A stretch of DNA of 50,891 nt. Origin: Cyanobacteriota bacterium (GTDB taxonomy: Bacteria > Cyanobacteriota > Cyanobacteriia > Cyanobacteriales > Microcoleaceae). This document shows positions 1 through 9,644 of the stretch, piece by piece (position 1 is the first letter of the stretch; each line of letters begins with the position of its first letter). Under the pieces are notes generated by a model. The model was not told the origin of the DNA. It saw only the letters and a program-made list of their open reading frames with translations, and made no database searches. Where the stretch lies: contig JANYGO010000136.1 in the NCBI GenBank assembly GCA_025362325.1, positions 1 to 50,891 of the forward strand, given 5' to 3'. Made by a program: the position numbers and the translations under genes.

Positions 1-926
1 CGCTGCAACTGCACAATTTGCGATCGAGTTTCCGCCCTCAATTTCGCATCAAGATTCGATAGCGGTTCGTCCATCAAAAACACTGCGGGATTTCGAGCCA
101 TCGCCCTCCCCAAAGCCACCCGCTGCTTTTGCCCTCCTGAAAGTTGTTTCGGCAAGCGATGTAAAAGAGGTTCTATTTGCAATAATTGAGCTACCTGGAT
201 CACTCTTGCTCCTACCGCCTTTTCTCGTTCCGACAAATAGCGCAAACCCGGAGGAAACTTGCGAGTCGCTCCAACTAAAAAATCCTCCCATAAAGTATGT
301 ATTTGAGGATTGTTTAAAGTCTGAAAAGCTAAATAATTAATCACCTCTTCTAGCTTCTTTTGGATGACTTCTGCCTTCTGGCTTCTCGCTTCCGTCTTCT
401 TCCATCTATCCGTTAAATCCCGTACATTGCTCGTTGCCGAACTTCCTTCTTCCTTCCTTCGGCTACGCTCAGGAAAAGTCTTCCGTCTATCCGTTAAATC
501 CCGTACAGTGCTCGTTGCCAAACTTCCTTCCTTCTCCCTTTCCGAGCGGCGCAATCCAAAGGCAAGATTATCGTAAACTGTTAAGTGAGGATAGAGAGCA
601 TAATTTTGAAATACCATAGCGATATTTCGGTCTTTAGGAGGCAAATCGTTAACTAGGCGATCGCCAATCCAGATATTGCCCGCTGTCAAAACTTCCAAAC
701 CGGCGATCGATCGCAGCAAAGTGCTTTTTCCGCAGCCCGAAGGCCCCACCAGCACCATAAATTCCCCGTCTTCGACCGTCAGGTTAATCCGCCGCAAAAC
801 GCTGTTAGAAGTTGAACTAGAGGCTTCGGGCGAGACACTTTCTGCGACGTTGTTTGCTTTTTTTTCCTGTTCTCCTTGGCGGAGTGGAAAACTTTTGTAG
901 ATATTTTCTAATACAACTTGCGCCAT
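1..926 (-). CDS. ABC transporter ATP-binding protein, MalK/UgpC type (C-terminus beyond window)
   Basis: This is the ATPase subunit of an importer of the sugar / glycerol-3-phosphate class. It would power uptake at the cytoplasmic membrane, but the substrate cannot be read from it. The frame is open from the ATG at 924-926 to the window edge, giving 308 codons. Motifs seen are Walker A GPSGCGKST (residues 61-69), Q-loop Q107, signature LSGGQ (262-266), Walker B VFLMDEP (283-289) and D-loop NLDAK. Two parts are abnormal. Residues 17-42 form a low-complexity insertion before the first core strand. Residues about 128-240, between Q-loop and signature, hold an insertion of roughly 80-100 residues. 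Part of that insertion is two copies of a dispersed DNA repeat read in frame (see the repeat feature). The core motifs are intact, so the protein is probably functional. The cut C-terminal regulatory domain cannot be judged. Confidence 0.85.
   Translation of the reverse strand, partial: MAQVVLENIYKSFPLRQGEQEKKANNVAESVSPEASSSTSNSVLRRINLTVEDGEFMVLVGPSGCGKSTLLRSIAGLEVLTAGNIWIGDRLVNDLPPKDRNIAMVFQNYALYPHLTVYDNLAFGLRRSEREKEGSLATSTVRDLTDRRKTFPERSRRKEEGSSATSNVRDLTDRWKKTEARSQKAEVIQKKLEEVINYLAFQTLNNPQIHTLWEDFLVGATRKFPPGLRYLSEREKAVGARVIQVAQLLQIEPLLHRLPKQLSGGQKQRVALGRAMARNPAVFLMDEPLSNLDAKLRAETRSQIVQLQ
402..534 (-). repeat. Two in-frame copies of a dispersed repeat inside the ABC ATPase gene
   Basis: On the minus strand, 402-451 and 484-534 are about 90% identical. 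The shared core is GGAAGTTYGGCAACG followed by GTACGGGATTTAACGGATAG. Related copies lie at 17690-17778, 31668-31716 and 36637-36695. Both copies here are read in the same frame and give EGSSATSNVRDLTD and EGSLATSTVRDLTD (ABC protein residues about 160-173 and 133-146). Between them lies FPERSRR, also from repeat-like DNA. The reading comes directly from the translation; its origin as an inserted repeat is inferred from the intergenic copies. Confidence 0.8.
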
Positions 927-978
927 CAGACGATTTTAGATTTTAGATTTTAGATTTTTAGAATTTTGAATTGGGGGA

Positions 979-1115
979 ATTGGAGGCAGAGCCTCCGGGT
1001 ATGTATTCCCAGGCAGAGCCTGGGAACAAGCCTTAATTGGAGGCAGAGCCTCCGGGTATGTATTCTCAATGCCCTGTTTGGCCAATGCCCTGTTTGGCCA
1101 ATGCCCTGTTTGGCC
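979..1115. repeat. Intergenic short repeats between the ABC gene and the topoisomerase gene
   Basis: A 30-nt word starting ATTGGAGGCAGAGCCTCC occurs at 979-1008 and 1036-1065. It contains the palindrome GGAGGCAGAGCCTCC. Between the copies is a related palindrome, TCCCAGGCAGAGCCTGGGA. Directly after follow three perfect tandem copies of the 16-mer AATGCCCTGTTTGGCC (1068-1083, 1084-1099, 1100-1115). The block lies just downstream of the topoisomerase stop codon on the minus strand and could form transcript-end hairpins, but no U-tract is seen. Confidence 0.75.
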
Positions 1116-1120
1116 AATGA

Positions 1121-3673
1121 CTATTGACTGCCAATAACCTTAATAATTTTCTCACCAGGATTGAGGTCAAAAACCCGATCGCCCGGAGCATCTTTCCCCC
1201 AAAAAGCTATAGCATCAGTAGTCGATCGCAGCAAGCGACCAGCCGTCGTAAAAAGTTTAACATCCGTACCCGGAACAGCACGGAGCAAGCCAACCAAAGC
1301 ATCTTTAGGCTCTGTAAAGCGAAAAGCTTGAGTACCAATTTCGCCACGGTTAGTAAGTCTAACAGAACCAGCAGGCATTCGTTTAGCCCAACCCAACTCC
1401 GAAAATAGTACCAGACTGTCTTCCCGGTCGATCGTAATACAACCCACCAACTGTTCCAGCTTCCGCAACCTAGTGACTTGAGAACCCTGGGCGGTGCGGC
1501 CCATTGGCGGCAATTGTTCGTCATCGATATCAAATCGGAGGACTCGGCCTCCCGAAGTTGCAACAGCCACTTGGTCGCCAACTTTGCTAAGACTTGCGCA
1601 GCGCAGTCGATCGTCCTCCTTGAGTTTAACAACAGTAATGCCGCGATTAGTCAAATCAGCAAATTCCTGCATTGGCAGGCGCTTAATTTTTCCTTGCTCA
1701 GTCAGAGTTACTAAATCCGCCGCCTCCGAATTTTCCGGCAAAATAAAGTGTGCAACTGTGATTTCCGACAAAGCACGACCGGCACTTTCTTTAGTAGCAC
1801 TGGGCGACAACAAACCAACAATCGGCGTTCCCCGGTCTTTAGCGCTACTACTAGGAATATCAGCCACTTTTAGCGGGTAAGCTTTGCCATTAGGAGTTAA
1901 GACTACCAAAGTGCGATCGGTTTTCGTCAGGTTAGCCGTCACAATAAAATCTTCATTCTTTTCTAAAGCTGAAACCGATTTTTCGCGACTTTTCGAGCGC
2001 GGACGTTCCCCAGCCGGCAAGCGTCGCACATACTGCTTGTGTGAAAATTCAACAATAGTTTCCTCTGGCTCTAGAACGGGCAATAAGTTAGGCGAAATTG
2101 TTGCCGGCAACAACGGTTTTACACCAGCGTTTTTCTTACCAGAAGCTTGTGGTTCGGCAGTTGCCGCGCGTCCAGTTCCATTGGCAAATTTAGTGCGGCG
2201 TTCGTCAGCGTACTTGCGTTTTAGCGATCGCAATTCCTTCTTCAAAGCCTTCAAAAGTTCGCGTCTGTCACTCAACAACCGCTGCAATTCTTGAATATTC
2301 CCCGTTAACTCATCCAACTCAGACTGTAAATTTTGCCTTTCCAAACCAGTCAGCCGGCGCATCGGCATCGCCAAAATCGCCTCAGATTGACTTTCGCTCA
2401 AATTAAGACGAACTTGGAAAGTTTGCTTAGCAGTAGTACCGTCAGGAGAATTTCGGAGAATGTCGATCGTAGTATCAAGATTTGTCAAAGCCAACATTAA
2501 GCCTTGGACAATGTGACAGCGACGTTCTGCCGCCTGCAACTCGTAATTGTAGCGGCGTGTCAGAGTCACTTCTCGGAAATCCAGAAATTCCTGCAACAAC
2601 TGTCTAAGTGTCAACTGTCGCGGTTGACCATTGACAATTGCCAACAAAATCGCGCCAAAATTTGTTTGCAGGTCAGTTTGTTGATAAAGACGAGCTAGCA
2701 CCGCTTCCGGGGTAAATTCCCGCTTGAGTTCAATCACAACTCGAATCCCCTCGCGATCGCTCTCATCGCGCAAATCAGAGATACCATCAAGACGGCCGGC
2801 ATTCACCAAATCCGCCACCTTTTCAATCCAAGCCGCCTTATTCACCTGAAACGGAAACTCCGTCACGATAATCGCTGTTTTAGTCCGCACCTTGCGATTA
2901 CCAGGCACTTCTTCCACTCCAGCCACACCCCTCACCGCAATGCTACCTCGACCCTTAGTGTAGGCATCAACAATGCCCTCTGTAGAGACGATTTCCCCTC
3001 CGGTCGGAAAATCCGGGCCCGGAATTAATTCGATCAACTTCTCATCCGAGAGTTCTGGATTTTCAATCAAAGCAATTAAACCGTCCACCACCTCGCCCAA
3101 ATTGTGAGGCGGAATATTAGTTGCCATCCCCACAGCAATCCCGGTACAGCCATTGAGTACCAGAAACGGCAACTGAGCAGGTAGTGCCGTCGGTTCCTGT
3201 TCGGAATTGTCAAAGTTACCAGTAAAATCAACGGTTGCCTCGCCGACTTGGGTTAGCATGGCTTCGTGGGCGATCGATGCCAGCCTAGTTTCCGTGTAAC
3301 GCATCGCAGCAGCCGGGTCATTGTCCACCGAACCGAAATTGCCGTGACCCGCCAGCAAAGGATAGCGGCTGGAAAACTCCTGAACCATGCGCACCAGAGC
3401 GTCGTAAACCGATTGGTCGCCGTGGGGGTGATATTTTCCCAAAACATCTCCAACTACCCGGGCGCACTTGCGGTAAGGCCGGTCTGGCGTCAGGCCGAGT
3501 TCGTGCATCGCGAACAAAATTCGACGGTGAACTGGTTTTAAACCGTCGCGGACATCAGGCAAAGCTCGCCCGACGATCACACTCATGGCATATTCGAGGT
3601 ACGATTGCTGCATCTCGGTATGCAGAGGCGTAGAAATTACTTGCCCGGAAAGTAGGTTGAGTTGTTTAGCCAT
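1121..3673 (-). CDS. gyrA/parC: Type IIA DNA topoisomerase subunit A (GyrA/ParC-like)
   Basis: This is the 850-residue DNA-breaking and rejoining subunit of a type II topoisomerase, working with a GyrB/ParE partner that is not in this window. The N-terminal part is canonical: [31 protein letters not shown] at about residues 23-53, the gate motif GKYHPHGD (79-86) and the catalytic pair R125-Y126 in AAMRYTETR. The C-terminal half carries beta-propeller repeats such as TPNGKAYPL and [10 protein letters not shown]. No GyrA box of the form Q-R/K-R-G-G-K-G is present; the corresponding place reads [13 protein letters not shown] after a linker at about 500-560. This fits the second, ParC-like A subunit that cyanobacteria carry beside classical GyrA. 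The start at 3671-3673 has AAGGA just upstream. Confidence 0.9.
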   Translation of the reverse strand: MAKQLNLLSGQVISTPLHTEMQQSYLEYAMSVIVGRALPDVRDGLKPVHRRILFAMHELGLTPDRPYRKCARVVGDVLGKYHPHGDQSVYDALVRMVQEFSSRYPLLAGHGNFGSVDNDPAAAMRYTETRLASIAHEAMLTQVGEATVDFTGNFDNSEQEPTALPAQLPFLVLNGCTGIAVGMATNIPPHNLGEVVDGLIALIENPELSDEKLIELIPGPDFPTGGEIVSTEGIVDAYTKGRGSIAVRGVAGVEEVPGNRKVRTKTAIIVTEFPFQVNKAAWIEKVADLVNAGRLDGISDLRDESDREGIRVVIELKREFTPEAVLARLYQQTDLQTNFGAILLAIVNGQPRQLTLRQLLQEFLDFREVTLTRRYNYELQAAERRCHIVQGLMLALTNLDTTIDILRNSPDGTTAKQTFQVRLNLSESQSEAILAMPMRRLTGLERQNLQSELDELTGNIQELQRLLSDRRELLKALKKELRSLKRKYADERRTKFANGTGRAATAEPQASGKKNAGVKPLLPATISPNLLPVLEPEETIVEFSHKQYVRRLPAGERPRSKSREKSVSALEKNEDFIVTANLTKTDRTLVVLTPNGKAYPLKVADIPSSSAKDRGTPIVGLLSPSATKESAGRALSEITVAHFILPENSEAADLVTLTEQGKIKRLPMQEFADLTNRGITVVKLKEDDRLRCASLSKVGDQVAVATSGGRVLRFDIDDEQLPPMGRTAQGSQVTRLRKLEQLVGCITIDREDSLVLFSELGWAKRMPAGSVRLTNRGEIGTQAFRFTEPKDALVGLLRAVPGTDVKLFTTAGRLLRSTTDAIAFWGKDAPGDRVFDLNPGEKIIKVIGSQ

Positions 3674-4544
3674 GAGTCCTTGTGTCCGTTAATTCCTGAG
3701 TGAAGACAGCCTCTGTCAATAATGCTCAGGTTGCCTGTCTCGAATGAAAAGCGTTTGCCGCAGACGAACCGAAAGTTCGACAAAACCGCCCAGCGGGAGG
3801 ATAAAAATAAATTTAACAGGTGAAAGCAGTGGTGAGAGTGCCGAAGACGGGCAACACTTGCCTCTTACTCTCCACTCTTACACTAACCTCTATGTTGCCG
3901 ACAGAAGCGCCTACTTGTCTATTCACCGCCCGCCGTCAGAAGGTTGATTCACAGTCATGCTTTTTCTTATAATCGCTCACAAATGCCGATCGTTAAGAAT
4001 TCAGCAGTCAAAAGCTCGCGAGCTCTCAAGCGTCTGACCTTCGCTCTATCGAGTGAAGTGTCGATCTTTTAAGCCATGTCGATCGCTCAAAACTGAGAAT
4101 TGGGAATCCCCAACAATCGGACGCTAGATTCGCTACTCCGAATGCTGGGGCGGGAGTCTGAGAATAAACGCTGCTTTATTCTCAGAACTCGAAATAAAAT
4201 TATTGTCACACCTCACCGACTCTAAGTCGGAGGCCATCGCGAAATAGAGCATACTAGAAACCTGCTACTGGGGAATCTGGAGACTCTCACCAGTATCAAG
4301 CCTAGTTCTAAAAAACAACTAAACTGTCTGTGTGTAGTAGTCTAAATTATGGTACTGGATGCTTCTGGGCATCTGTACATCCTCTGAGAGTTAGTGGCTG
4401 CAGGATATTTTATATATGCGGGTTTTGCAGGGTTCCCGGCCAAGGGCGCGAAAAACTCTGCATTTTTGACGGGGAATGTAGTCCCCGTGTCATGTTCCTC
4501 TTTGGACTCAAGTCGCAAAGTTTCCATACTTCCCATATTTATTT
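3674..4544. other. 871-bp intergenic region, divergent leaders
   Basis: No convincing gene is seen. It separates the minus-strand topoisomerase from the plus-strand receiver gene, so it must hold both promoters. A perfect 11-bp inverted repeat (CTGAGAATAAA at 4158-4168 and TTTATTCTCAG at 4175-4185, 6-nt loop) and a small hairpin CCGAC-TCTAA-GTCGG near 4217-4231 stand out. An A/T stretch TATTTTATATATG near 4408 could belong to the receiver promoter, but I cannot assign a -10 box with confidence. Confidence 0.5.
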
Positions 4545-4940
4545 ATGAAAACCGTTCTGATTGTAGAGGACGATTTGGTCAATGCTCGGGTTTTTTCCAA
4601 AATACTGACGAAGCGGGGGGGCTTAGCCGTCAAGCACACGGAAAATGTAGAAGAAGTAATGCAGATTGCAGCAGCCGGCGAAGCAGACTTGATATTAATG
4701 GACGTGTCACTGTCGCGGAGCGTGTACCAGGGAAAAGCCGTGGATGGCATCAAGATTACCCAACTGCTGAAAGCCGACCCGCAAACAGCCTCGCTGCCGA
4801 TAATTTTGGTAACAGCCCACGCCATGGCCGGTGATAGAGAAACCTTTCTAAATCAAAGCGGTGCCGACGGTTATATATCCAAACCCGTAGTAGACCATCA
4901 AGAGTTTGTCGATCGGATCAAAGCCTTGCTTCCGGACTGA
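4545..4940 (+). CDS. Single-domain response regulator (CheY-like receiver)
   Basis: A 131-residue phospho-acceptor protein made only of a receiver domain. The acidic pocket is E8/D9/D10 (LIVEDD), the predicted phosphorylated aspartate is D53 (LILMDVSL), and the switch residues are T90 (ILVTAHA) and K113 (ISKPV). No output domain follows, so it must act by protein contact or as a phosphorelay intermediate. A loop between D53 and the next helix (SRSVYQGKAVDGI) is slightly longer than in CheY, as in cyanobacterial DivK/CheY3-type regulators. No histidine kinase is adjacent, so the partner is unknown. Confidence 0.92.
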   Translation: MKTVLIVEDDLVNARVFSKILTKRGGLAVKHTENVEEVMQIAAAGEADLILMDVSLSRSVYQGKAVDGIKITQLLKADPQTASLPIILVTAHAMAGDRETFLNQSGADGYISKPVVDHQEFVDRIKALLPD

Positions 4941-4990
4941 GCGAACATTTATACAGGAGGAAACTGTCAGAATAAAAACCGAAAAAGTTC

Positions 4991-5028
4991 GAGTTTTAAT
5001 TGTTAGTTAGTTCAAACAATTAAAACTC
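4991..5028 (+). terminator. Stem-loop after the receiver gene
   Basis: A perfect 14-bp inverted repeat (GAGTTTTAATTGTT at 4991-5004, AACAATTAAAACTC at 5015-5028, loop of 10) lies 50 bp after the receiver stop. The stem is A/T-rich and no long T-run follows, so its role as a terminator is an inference from position. Confidence 0.45.
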
Positions 5029-5160
5029 TTCCACAATCAAAAACTCTTGAAATCTAGCTGATAGATTCCGACAAATGTCGGTGCAGAGCCTTCACTCAAA
5101 AACCCCGATCGCACACACTTGCAGCATCAGTTCCCAACCCTTTTCATCGCAGCTATTCCC

Positions 5161-5206
5161 CCAAAAAAAACCGCGCAGCTTGCAGCAAAAACAGCTAGCT
5201 GCGCGG
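5161..5206 (-). terminator. Rho-independent terminator of the rpoB-rpoC1-rpoC2 transcript
   Basis: The perfect arms CCGCGCAGCT (5171-5180) and AGCTGCGCGG (5197-5206) form a GC-rich 10-bp stem just after the rpoC2 stop at 5224. On the minus strand the stem is followed directly by TTTTTTTTGG (5170-5161). Stem plus U-tract in the right orientation make this the clearest terminator in the window. Confidence 0.88.
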
Positions 5207-5223
5207 CCACCTAAAAATTAAAA

Positions 5224-8200
5224 TTAGTCCTCGTCCTCATCGAAGTCATAATCGATATCGTCATCATCGTCATCAGCATCAGGGACAACCAAAGCATCGT
5301 CATCAGCATCAGGGACAAAATCGTCCTCCTCAACCTCAACATCCTCAAAATCCTCCCCAGCCTCAATGTCAGCAGAGCCGCGGCCTACCTCAAAAGTGCT
5401 CTCGATCGTATACTTGCGGCGGGCAGTGCGATCGTCGAGAACCACATCCTCCTGCAAATCGTGGATTTCGTCATCAAACACGGCACCGTCAAAACCCGCA
5501 TCCTGAACGCTAGCATCCTCGTAGGCGTTGAACCCGGTTCCGGCAGGAATCAGGCGGCCGATGATCACGTTTTCCTTGAGGCCGCGCAGCCAGTCAGATT
5601 TGCCTTCGATCGCAGCCTCAGTCAGCACCCTGGTAGTTTCTTGGAACGAAGCAGCGGAAATAAAGCTGTCGGTATTGAGCGAAGCCTTAGTAATCCCCAG
5701 CAGTACGGGAGTGTAGTCTGCCGGTGCGCCGCCAGTAATCGACATCGCCTCGTTCACCTGTTCTACCTGCCGCAGTTCCACCAACTCGCCCGGGAGCATG
5801 GTAGTATCGCCGCCGTCCTCCATCCGCACTTTGTTGGTCATCTGGCGCACGATCACTTCGATGTGTTTGTCAGAAATATCTACGCCTTGAGACTGATAGA
5901 CAGACTGCACCTCGTTGACCAAGAAAGTCTGCACCTGCTGGAAGCTTTCCAAAGCTGCCTCAAAAGTCGGCTGGCGCTCTTTGAGGACGTGGAAGAAGAC
6001 TTCGAGAATTTCGTGGGGGTTGGCGGGCCCGTCAGTCAAAGCTTCGGCGACGCCGACGCGCTGTCCGTCAGAGACGATCGGATTTTGACCGGGTAACAAA
6101 GCATACTGCTCGATGCGGCCGTCATCCTCGACCACCGCCAGTTCCACTACATCGTCATCTACCGCTACTTGAGCCGTACCCGGGCGCTTCGCCAGAATGC
6201 AGGCTTCCTTCGGCTTGCGCCCCTCCAGCAACTCTTCAATTCTCGGCAAACCCTGAATAATATCTCCAGTCTTGGCGCGCTCGAACACTAAAATCACCAA
6301 ATTGTCCCCGCGCTGCACCAAATCTCCGTCATCCACGTGCAGCACCGCTCCCGCAGATACCCGGTAAGGACGAGCCACCCTGAACACGATTTTCGCAGAT
6401 TCGTCACCGTCTGCTTGTACAACTTTCACTACTTGGCCCGATTCTTCCAGCAAAATGCCAGGAGCCACTTCCGTACCCGCAACCAGCAATTGACCTGGAC
6501 TCACTTCCGGCGTCCCGGCCACAGAAACAGTAATAGAATCTGCATCCCGCATTACCAGCAGCCTGCGCACTGGTTCATTCTGCCCTTCGCGGATACCGCG
6601 GACAATACCTGCTTCCTTGCAGAGAATCTCGGTGCGGGCTACTACTGCCCCAGGGGCGATCGACTGTCCGTCCTCTACCAGCAGCCGCGTGTGAGTGCTA
6701 CCCTGAGTCGGGTCGGCAGAGACATCGCGACGGATCACCAGCGACTCCAAAATCACCAACTGCAAGCGGAAAGCTCTCTTTGGTTGATCGCTCTCCCCTT
6801 CTACCACAACCAAATCGCGGTTCGCCAACGCCGCCTCGGCATTCCAAGCAGGCCCAGAACCATCAGCCCCAAAAGCACTAGCATCATCTTCATCGGGCAA
6901 CAGTTCGATATCCGCAGCCAGTTGTGGCGCCCCCGAACCAATTTCCAAGATTAGCTGAGTTCGCAGTAGTTCCAGTCCTTCGACTGATTTGACGCGCTCT
7001 CCATCTTTGTAGGGTAGTCGTTGTACCGCTTTGAGGGAAATCGACTCATTCAGAGCTGTCTGAGAAGGCACAGGCGGCTTATCCGGCACCGGGAACTCCA
7101 CCACAGGCCGCAGCAGCAAAGCCGGGCCTTCGGGAGTTTCGATATATTCTGCGTAGCCCAGCTCTTCGGCAATTAAGCCGGGGAATATTTCTTGACCAGC
7201 GCTGACGATTTGACCCTCGCCGAAAGTCAGGGGCGGGCGATCGACGGCGTGCAGGGTACCGGGTTTGATCACGATTTCCCGGAGGATATCGTTTTTCTGA
7301 GTGACTTCCACTGCGCCGCTGGTTTGGCAGAAAATATCTTTGACAACTTCGGTACCGGCTTCGACGTATTGGCCGTCTTCTACCAGCAGCAAGGAAATGT
7401 CTTTGTTCACTTCGTGGCACTCTTCAGGAATCCACAGCAGAGTCCCCCCCTTGACTACTTCGTAGCCGAGTTTAGCTTTGCCGCGTTTGTGGACTTCTAC
7501 GCCTGCATATTTGACGATACCTCCGGTGGCGGTGCGGTAGCTGTCGTCAAGCAGTTCTGCCACAACCTCGCCGTTGATCACCTTACTCCCAGGCGCCGTT
7601 TTGAGCGAAAACCGCTGGTTCGAGGCAGTTTCAATCACATAGTGCTCGCGGCCGCCAGCGCTTTCGGCGCGGACAACTGCTTGGTCGAGCAGGACTTGGG
7701 CGGTGATGATTTCGATTTCTCGTTCGTCGGCGATGCGCACCACGCCACCGTGTTCCGAAATCAGTTTTGTTTCAGCAATCACGCTTTCGGCGACAATCCG
7801 AGAGCCGTTTTTGACAGCCGGTTCAGCACCCGGAGGCAAGTTATACACTTCGCCGCTTAGAATCCAAATCAATCCGCCGCGGCTGGCTGTGCGGGTAGTG
7901 TTACCCTGGCGGTCGGTTTTTTCTTCCGGTACTAAATCAGCAAACTTAGCTTCTCCGGCTAGGTCGGAGGCTACGTCGGTAGTAACTTTTTCTGTGGTTT
8001 TGCGGGCGGCGCGGCCGGCGATCGGCACTTCTGCCAATATTTGACCGGGGATGGCGCGCTGTCCGTCTTTGACCATAACTGTTGAACCTTGGGCGATCGC
8101 CAGTTCGATTTTCAGCTTCTGATTTTTAGCGCCGGATTTGCCTTCTTCAAAGCCATCTCCCTCTAAAACAAGTTTGCCGTTGTTTTCAGCAACCAGGGCT

Positions 8201-9357
8201 TCTTCCCCGTGTCTGGTGCGGAATCCGCGGGTGCGCAAATTCTTAAACTTGACTGTCCCAGCAAAAGGAGCGCGTTCTTGCTTAGCGACTTCTCCAGTAA
8301 ATACACCGCCTGTGTGGAAGGTGCGCATGGTGAGCTGGGTTCCCGGTTCGCCGATCGACTGAGCGGCGATAATCCCGATCGCTTCTCCCATGTCCACCAT
8401 CTTCGAGTGAGCGAGGCTCCAACCGTAGCAGGACTGACAAACGGAACGGGTGGCTTCGCAGGTTAGGGGCGATCGCAAATACACCTCTGCCACTTCTGCC
8501 TTACCAATTTCCGCCGCCAGTTCTTCACTAATTGGCTGATTTCGCATAGCTTTTTCGGTGCCGTAAGCTACGATTTCCCCGGTTTTTGGGTGCACCACGT
8601 CTCGGGCAAACACGCGGCCTAGCAGCCTTTCTTTTAGGGGAATCAGCACTGTAGCACCGTCGGTCATCGGCCGGACGCGAATCCCGCGCTGAGTGCCGCA
8701 ATCAGTTTCGCGCACAATCACATCTTGGGCTACGTCCACTAACCGCCGAGTCAAATAGCCGGAGTCGGCGGTGCGCAGAGCGGTATCGACTAAGCCTTTG
8801 CGGGCTCCGTAGGAGGAGATGATGTATTCGGTGACGGTGAGTCCTTCGCGGAAGTTGGTTTTAATTGGCAAGTCGATGATTTCTCCTTGCGGGTCTGCCA
8901 TCAATCCGCGCATTCCAACTAACTGCCGCACTTGGGAGATGTTTCCGCGCGCCCCGGAGAAGGCCATCATGTAGACCGAGTTGAGGGGGTCTGTGGCTCG
9001 GAAGTTTTTGACTACTTCGTCTTTGAGGTCTTCTGAAGTGCTGTTCCAAGTGTCGATTACTTTTTGGAAGCGTTCGACTTCGGTGATTTCGCCTCTGGTA
9101 TATTTCTGTTCTGTGATCCGGATTTCTTCTTCGGCTGCATCGAGCAGTTGTCGTTTGATTGGCGGTACTTGCAGGTCGTCTACGCTAATCGAGACTCCGG
9201 CTTTTGTGGCGTAGCGGAAACCCAAGTCTTTGAGTTTGTCTGCCATTTGGGCCGTGCGGGCCGTTCCGTGGTGGGTGAACGACCAAGAGATTAATTTTTT
9301 GAGCTGACCTTTGTCAACAACTCGATTGCGAAAAACAATTTCTTTCTTTTCTGTCAT
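5224..9357 (-). CDS. rpoC2: DNA-directed RNA polymerase subunit beta' (cyanobacterial C-terminal part)
   Basis: A 1377-residue subunit carrying the C-terminal part of beta', as in all cyanobacteria and plastids where beta' is split. The start at 9355-9357 ([20 protein letters not shown]) matches the family. An open extension of 76 codons reads through a palindromic repeat and is rejected. A Cys cluster, [13 protein letters not shown], lies near residues 299-311. The trigger loop [16 protein letters not shown] (about 330-347) follows, then the long cyanobacterial insertion (SI3) of sandwich-barrel-hybrid repeats, and the C-terminal core with [15 protein letters not shown]. The last about 35 residues are strongly acidic ([20 protein letters not shown]) and include a 30-bp DNA repeat (5266-5288 and 5296-5318). 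It is the last gene of the rpo operon, 287 bp after rpoC1. Confidence 0.97.
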   Translation of the reverse strand: MTEKKEIVFRNRVVDKGQLKKLISWSFTHHGTARTAQMADKLKDLGFRYATKAGVSISVDDLQVPPIKRQLLDAAEEEIRITEQKYTRGEITEVERFQKVIDTWNSTSEDLKDEVVKNFRATDPLNSVYMMAFSGARGNISQVRQLVGMRGLMADPQGEIIDLPIKTNFREGLTVTEYIISSYGARKGLVDTALRTADSGYLTRRLVDVAQDVIVRETDCGTQRGIRVRPMTDGATVLIPLKERLLGRVFARDVVHPKTGEIVAYGTEKAMRNQPISEELAAEIGKAEVAEVYLRSPLTCEATRSVCQSCYGWSLAHSKMVDMGEAIGIIAAQSIGEPGTQLTMRTFHTGGVFTGEVAKQERAPFAGTVKFKNLRTRGFRTRHGEEALVAENNGKLVLEGDGFEEGKSGAKNQKLKIELAIAQGSTVMVKDGQRAIPGQILAEVPIAGRAARKTTEKVTTDVASDLAGEAKFADLVPEEKTDRQGNTTRTASRGGLIWILSGEVYNLPPGAEPAVKNGSRIVAESVIAETKLISEHGGVVRIADEREIEIITAQVLLDQAVVRAESAGGREHYVIETASNQRFSLKTAPGSKVINGEVVAELLDDSYRTATGGIVKYAGVEVHKRGKAKLGYEVVKGGTLLWIPEECHEVNKDISLLLVEDGQYVEAGTEVVKDIFCQTSGAVEVTQKNDILREIVIKPGTLHAVDRPPLTFGEGQIVSAGQEIFPGLIAEELGYAEYIETPEGPALLLRPVVEFPVPDKPPVPSQTALNESISLKAVQRLPYKDGERVKSVEGLELLRTQLILEIGSGAPQLAADIELLPDEDDASAFGADGSGPAWNAEAALANRDLVVVEGESDQPKRAFRLQLVILESLVIRRDVSADPTQGSTHTRLLVEDGQSIAPGAVVARTEILCKEAGIVRGIREGQNEPVRRLLVMRDADSITVSVAGTPEVSPGQLLVAGTEVAPGILLEESGQVVKVVQADGDESAKIVFRVARPYRVSAGAVLHVDDGDLVQRGDNLVILVFERAKTGDIIQGLPRIEELLEGRKPKEACILAKRPGTAQVAVDDDVVELAVVEDDGRIEQYALLPGQNPIVSDGQRVGVAEALTDGPANPHEILEVFFHVLKERQPTFEAALESFQQVQTFLVNEVQSVYQSQGVDISDKHIEVIVRQMTNKVRMEDGGDTTMLPGELVELRQVEQVNEAMSITGGAPADYTPVLLGITKASLNTDSFISAASFQETTRVLTEAAIEGKSDWLRGLKENVIIGRLIPAGTGFNAYEDASVQDAGFDGAVFDDEIHDLQEDVVLDDRTARRKYTIESTFEVGRGSADIEAGEDFEDVEVEEDDFVPDADDDALVVPDADDDDDDIDYDFDEDED

Positions 9358-9446
9358 TTTTCTGTTGTTTGTAATTGTAATTGGTATTTCTGCTGTTGTA
9401 ATTGCTAATATCGTGTCCGATCCACTGACCGCAGTAAAATTTGTTC

Positions 9447-9497
9447 GTAGTGCGTCCTGGTGTCCGCTATACGGCTGCGGACACCAGGACGCACTAC
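9447..9497. repeat. Perfect 20-bp inverted repeat between rpoC1 and rpoC2
   Basis: GTAGTGCGTCCTGGTGTCCG (9447-9466) and its exact complement (9478-9497) are separated by 11 nt. In the polycistronic rpo transcript this would form a very stable hairpin in the 287-nt rpoC1-rpoC2 spacer. It resembles the GTAGTGAGGAC... palindromes near 30.3 and 35 kb and is probably one of the dispersed palindromic elements. The minus-strand sequence after it shows no U-tract, so it is not an obvious terminator. Confidence 0.8.
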
Positions 9498-9644
9498 AAA
9501 CCTTTTTTGTCATGGCAATCGACCGGGCATGATATAATTGGTAGTTGGCAATTGGTAGGGGTTTTTTTTCTGTTTCGATCGCCATTATTTATTAGCAATA
9601 GATTTTCAGTTGTTACCCGTTACCAATTACCTATTACCGACTTC

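Noticed and set aside
5461..7860. Long open readings (205-222 codons) antisense to rpoC2
   Set aside because: They mirror rpoC2 codon structure, have no recognisable domain or ribosome site and overlap an essential gene fully.
9358..9585. N-terminal extension of RpoC2 by 76 residues
   Set aside because: It translates through a 20-bp palindrome and low-complexity spacer; the family start is at 9357.
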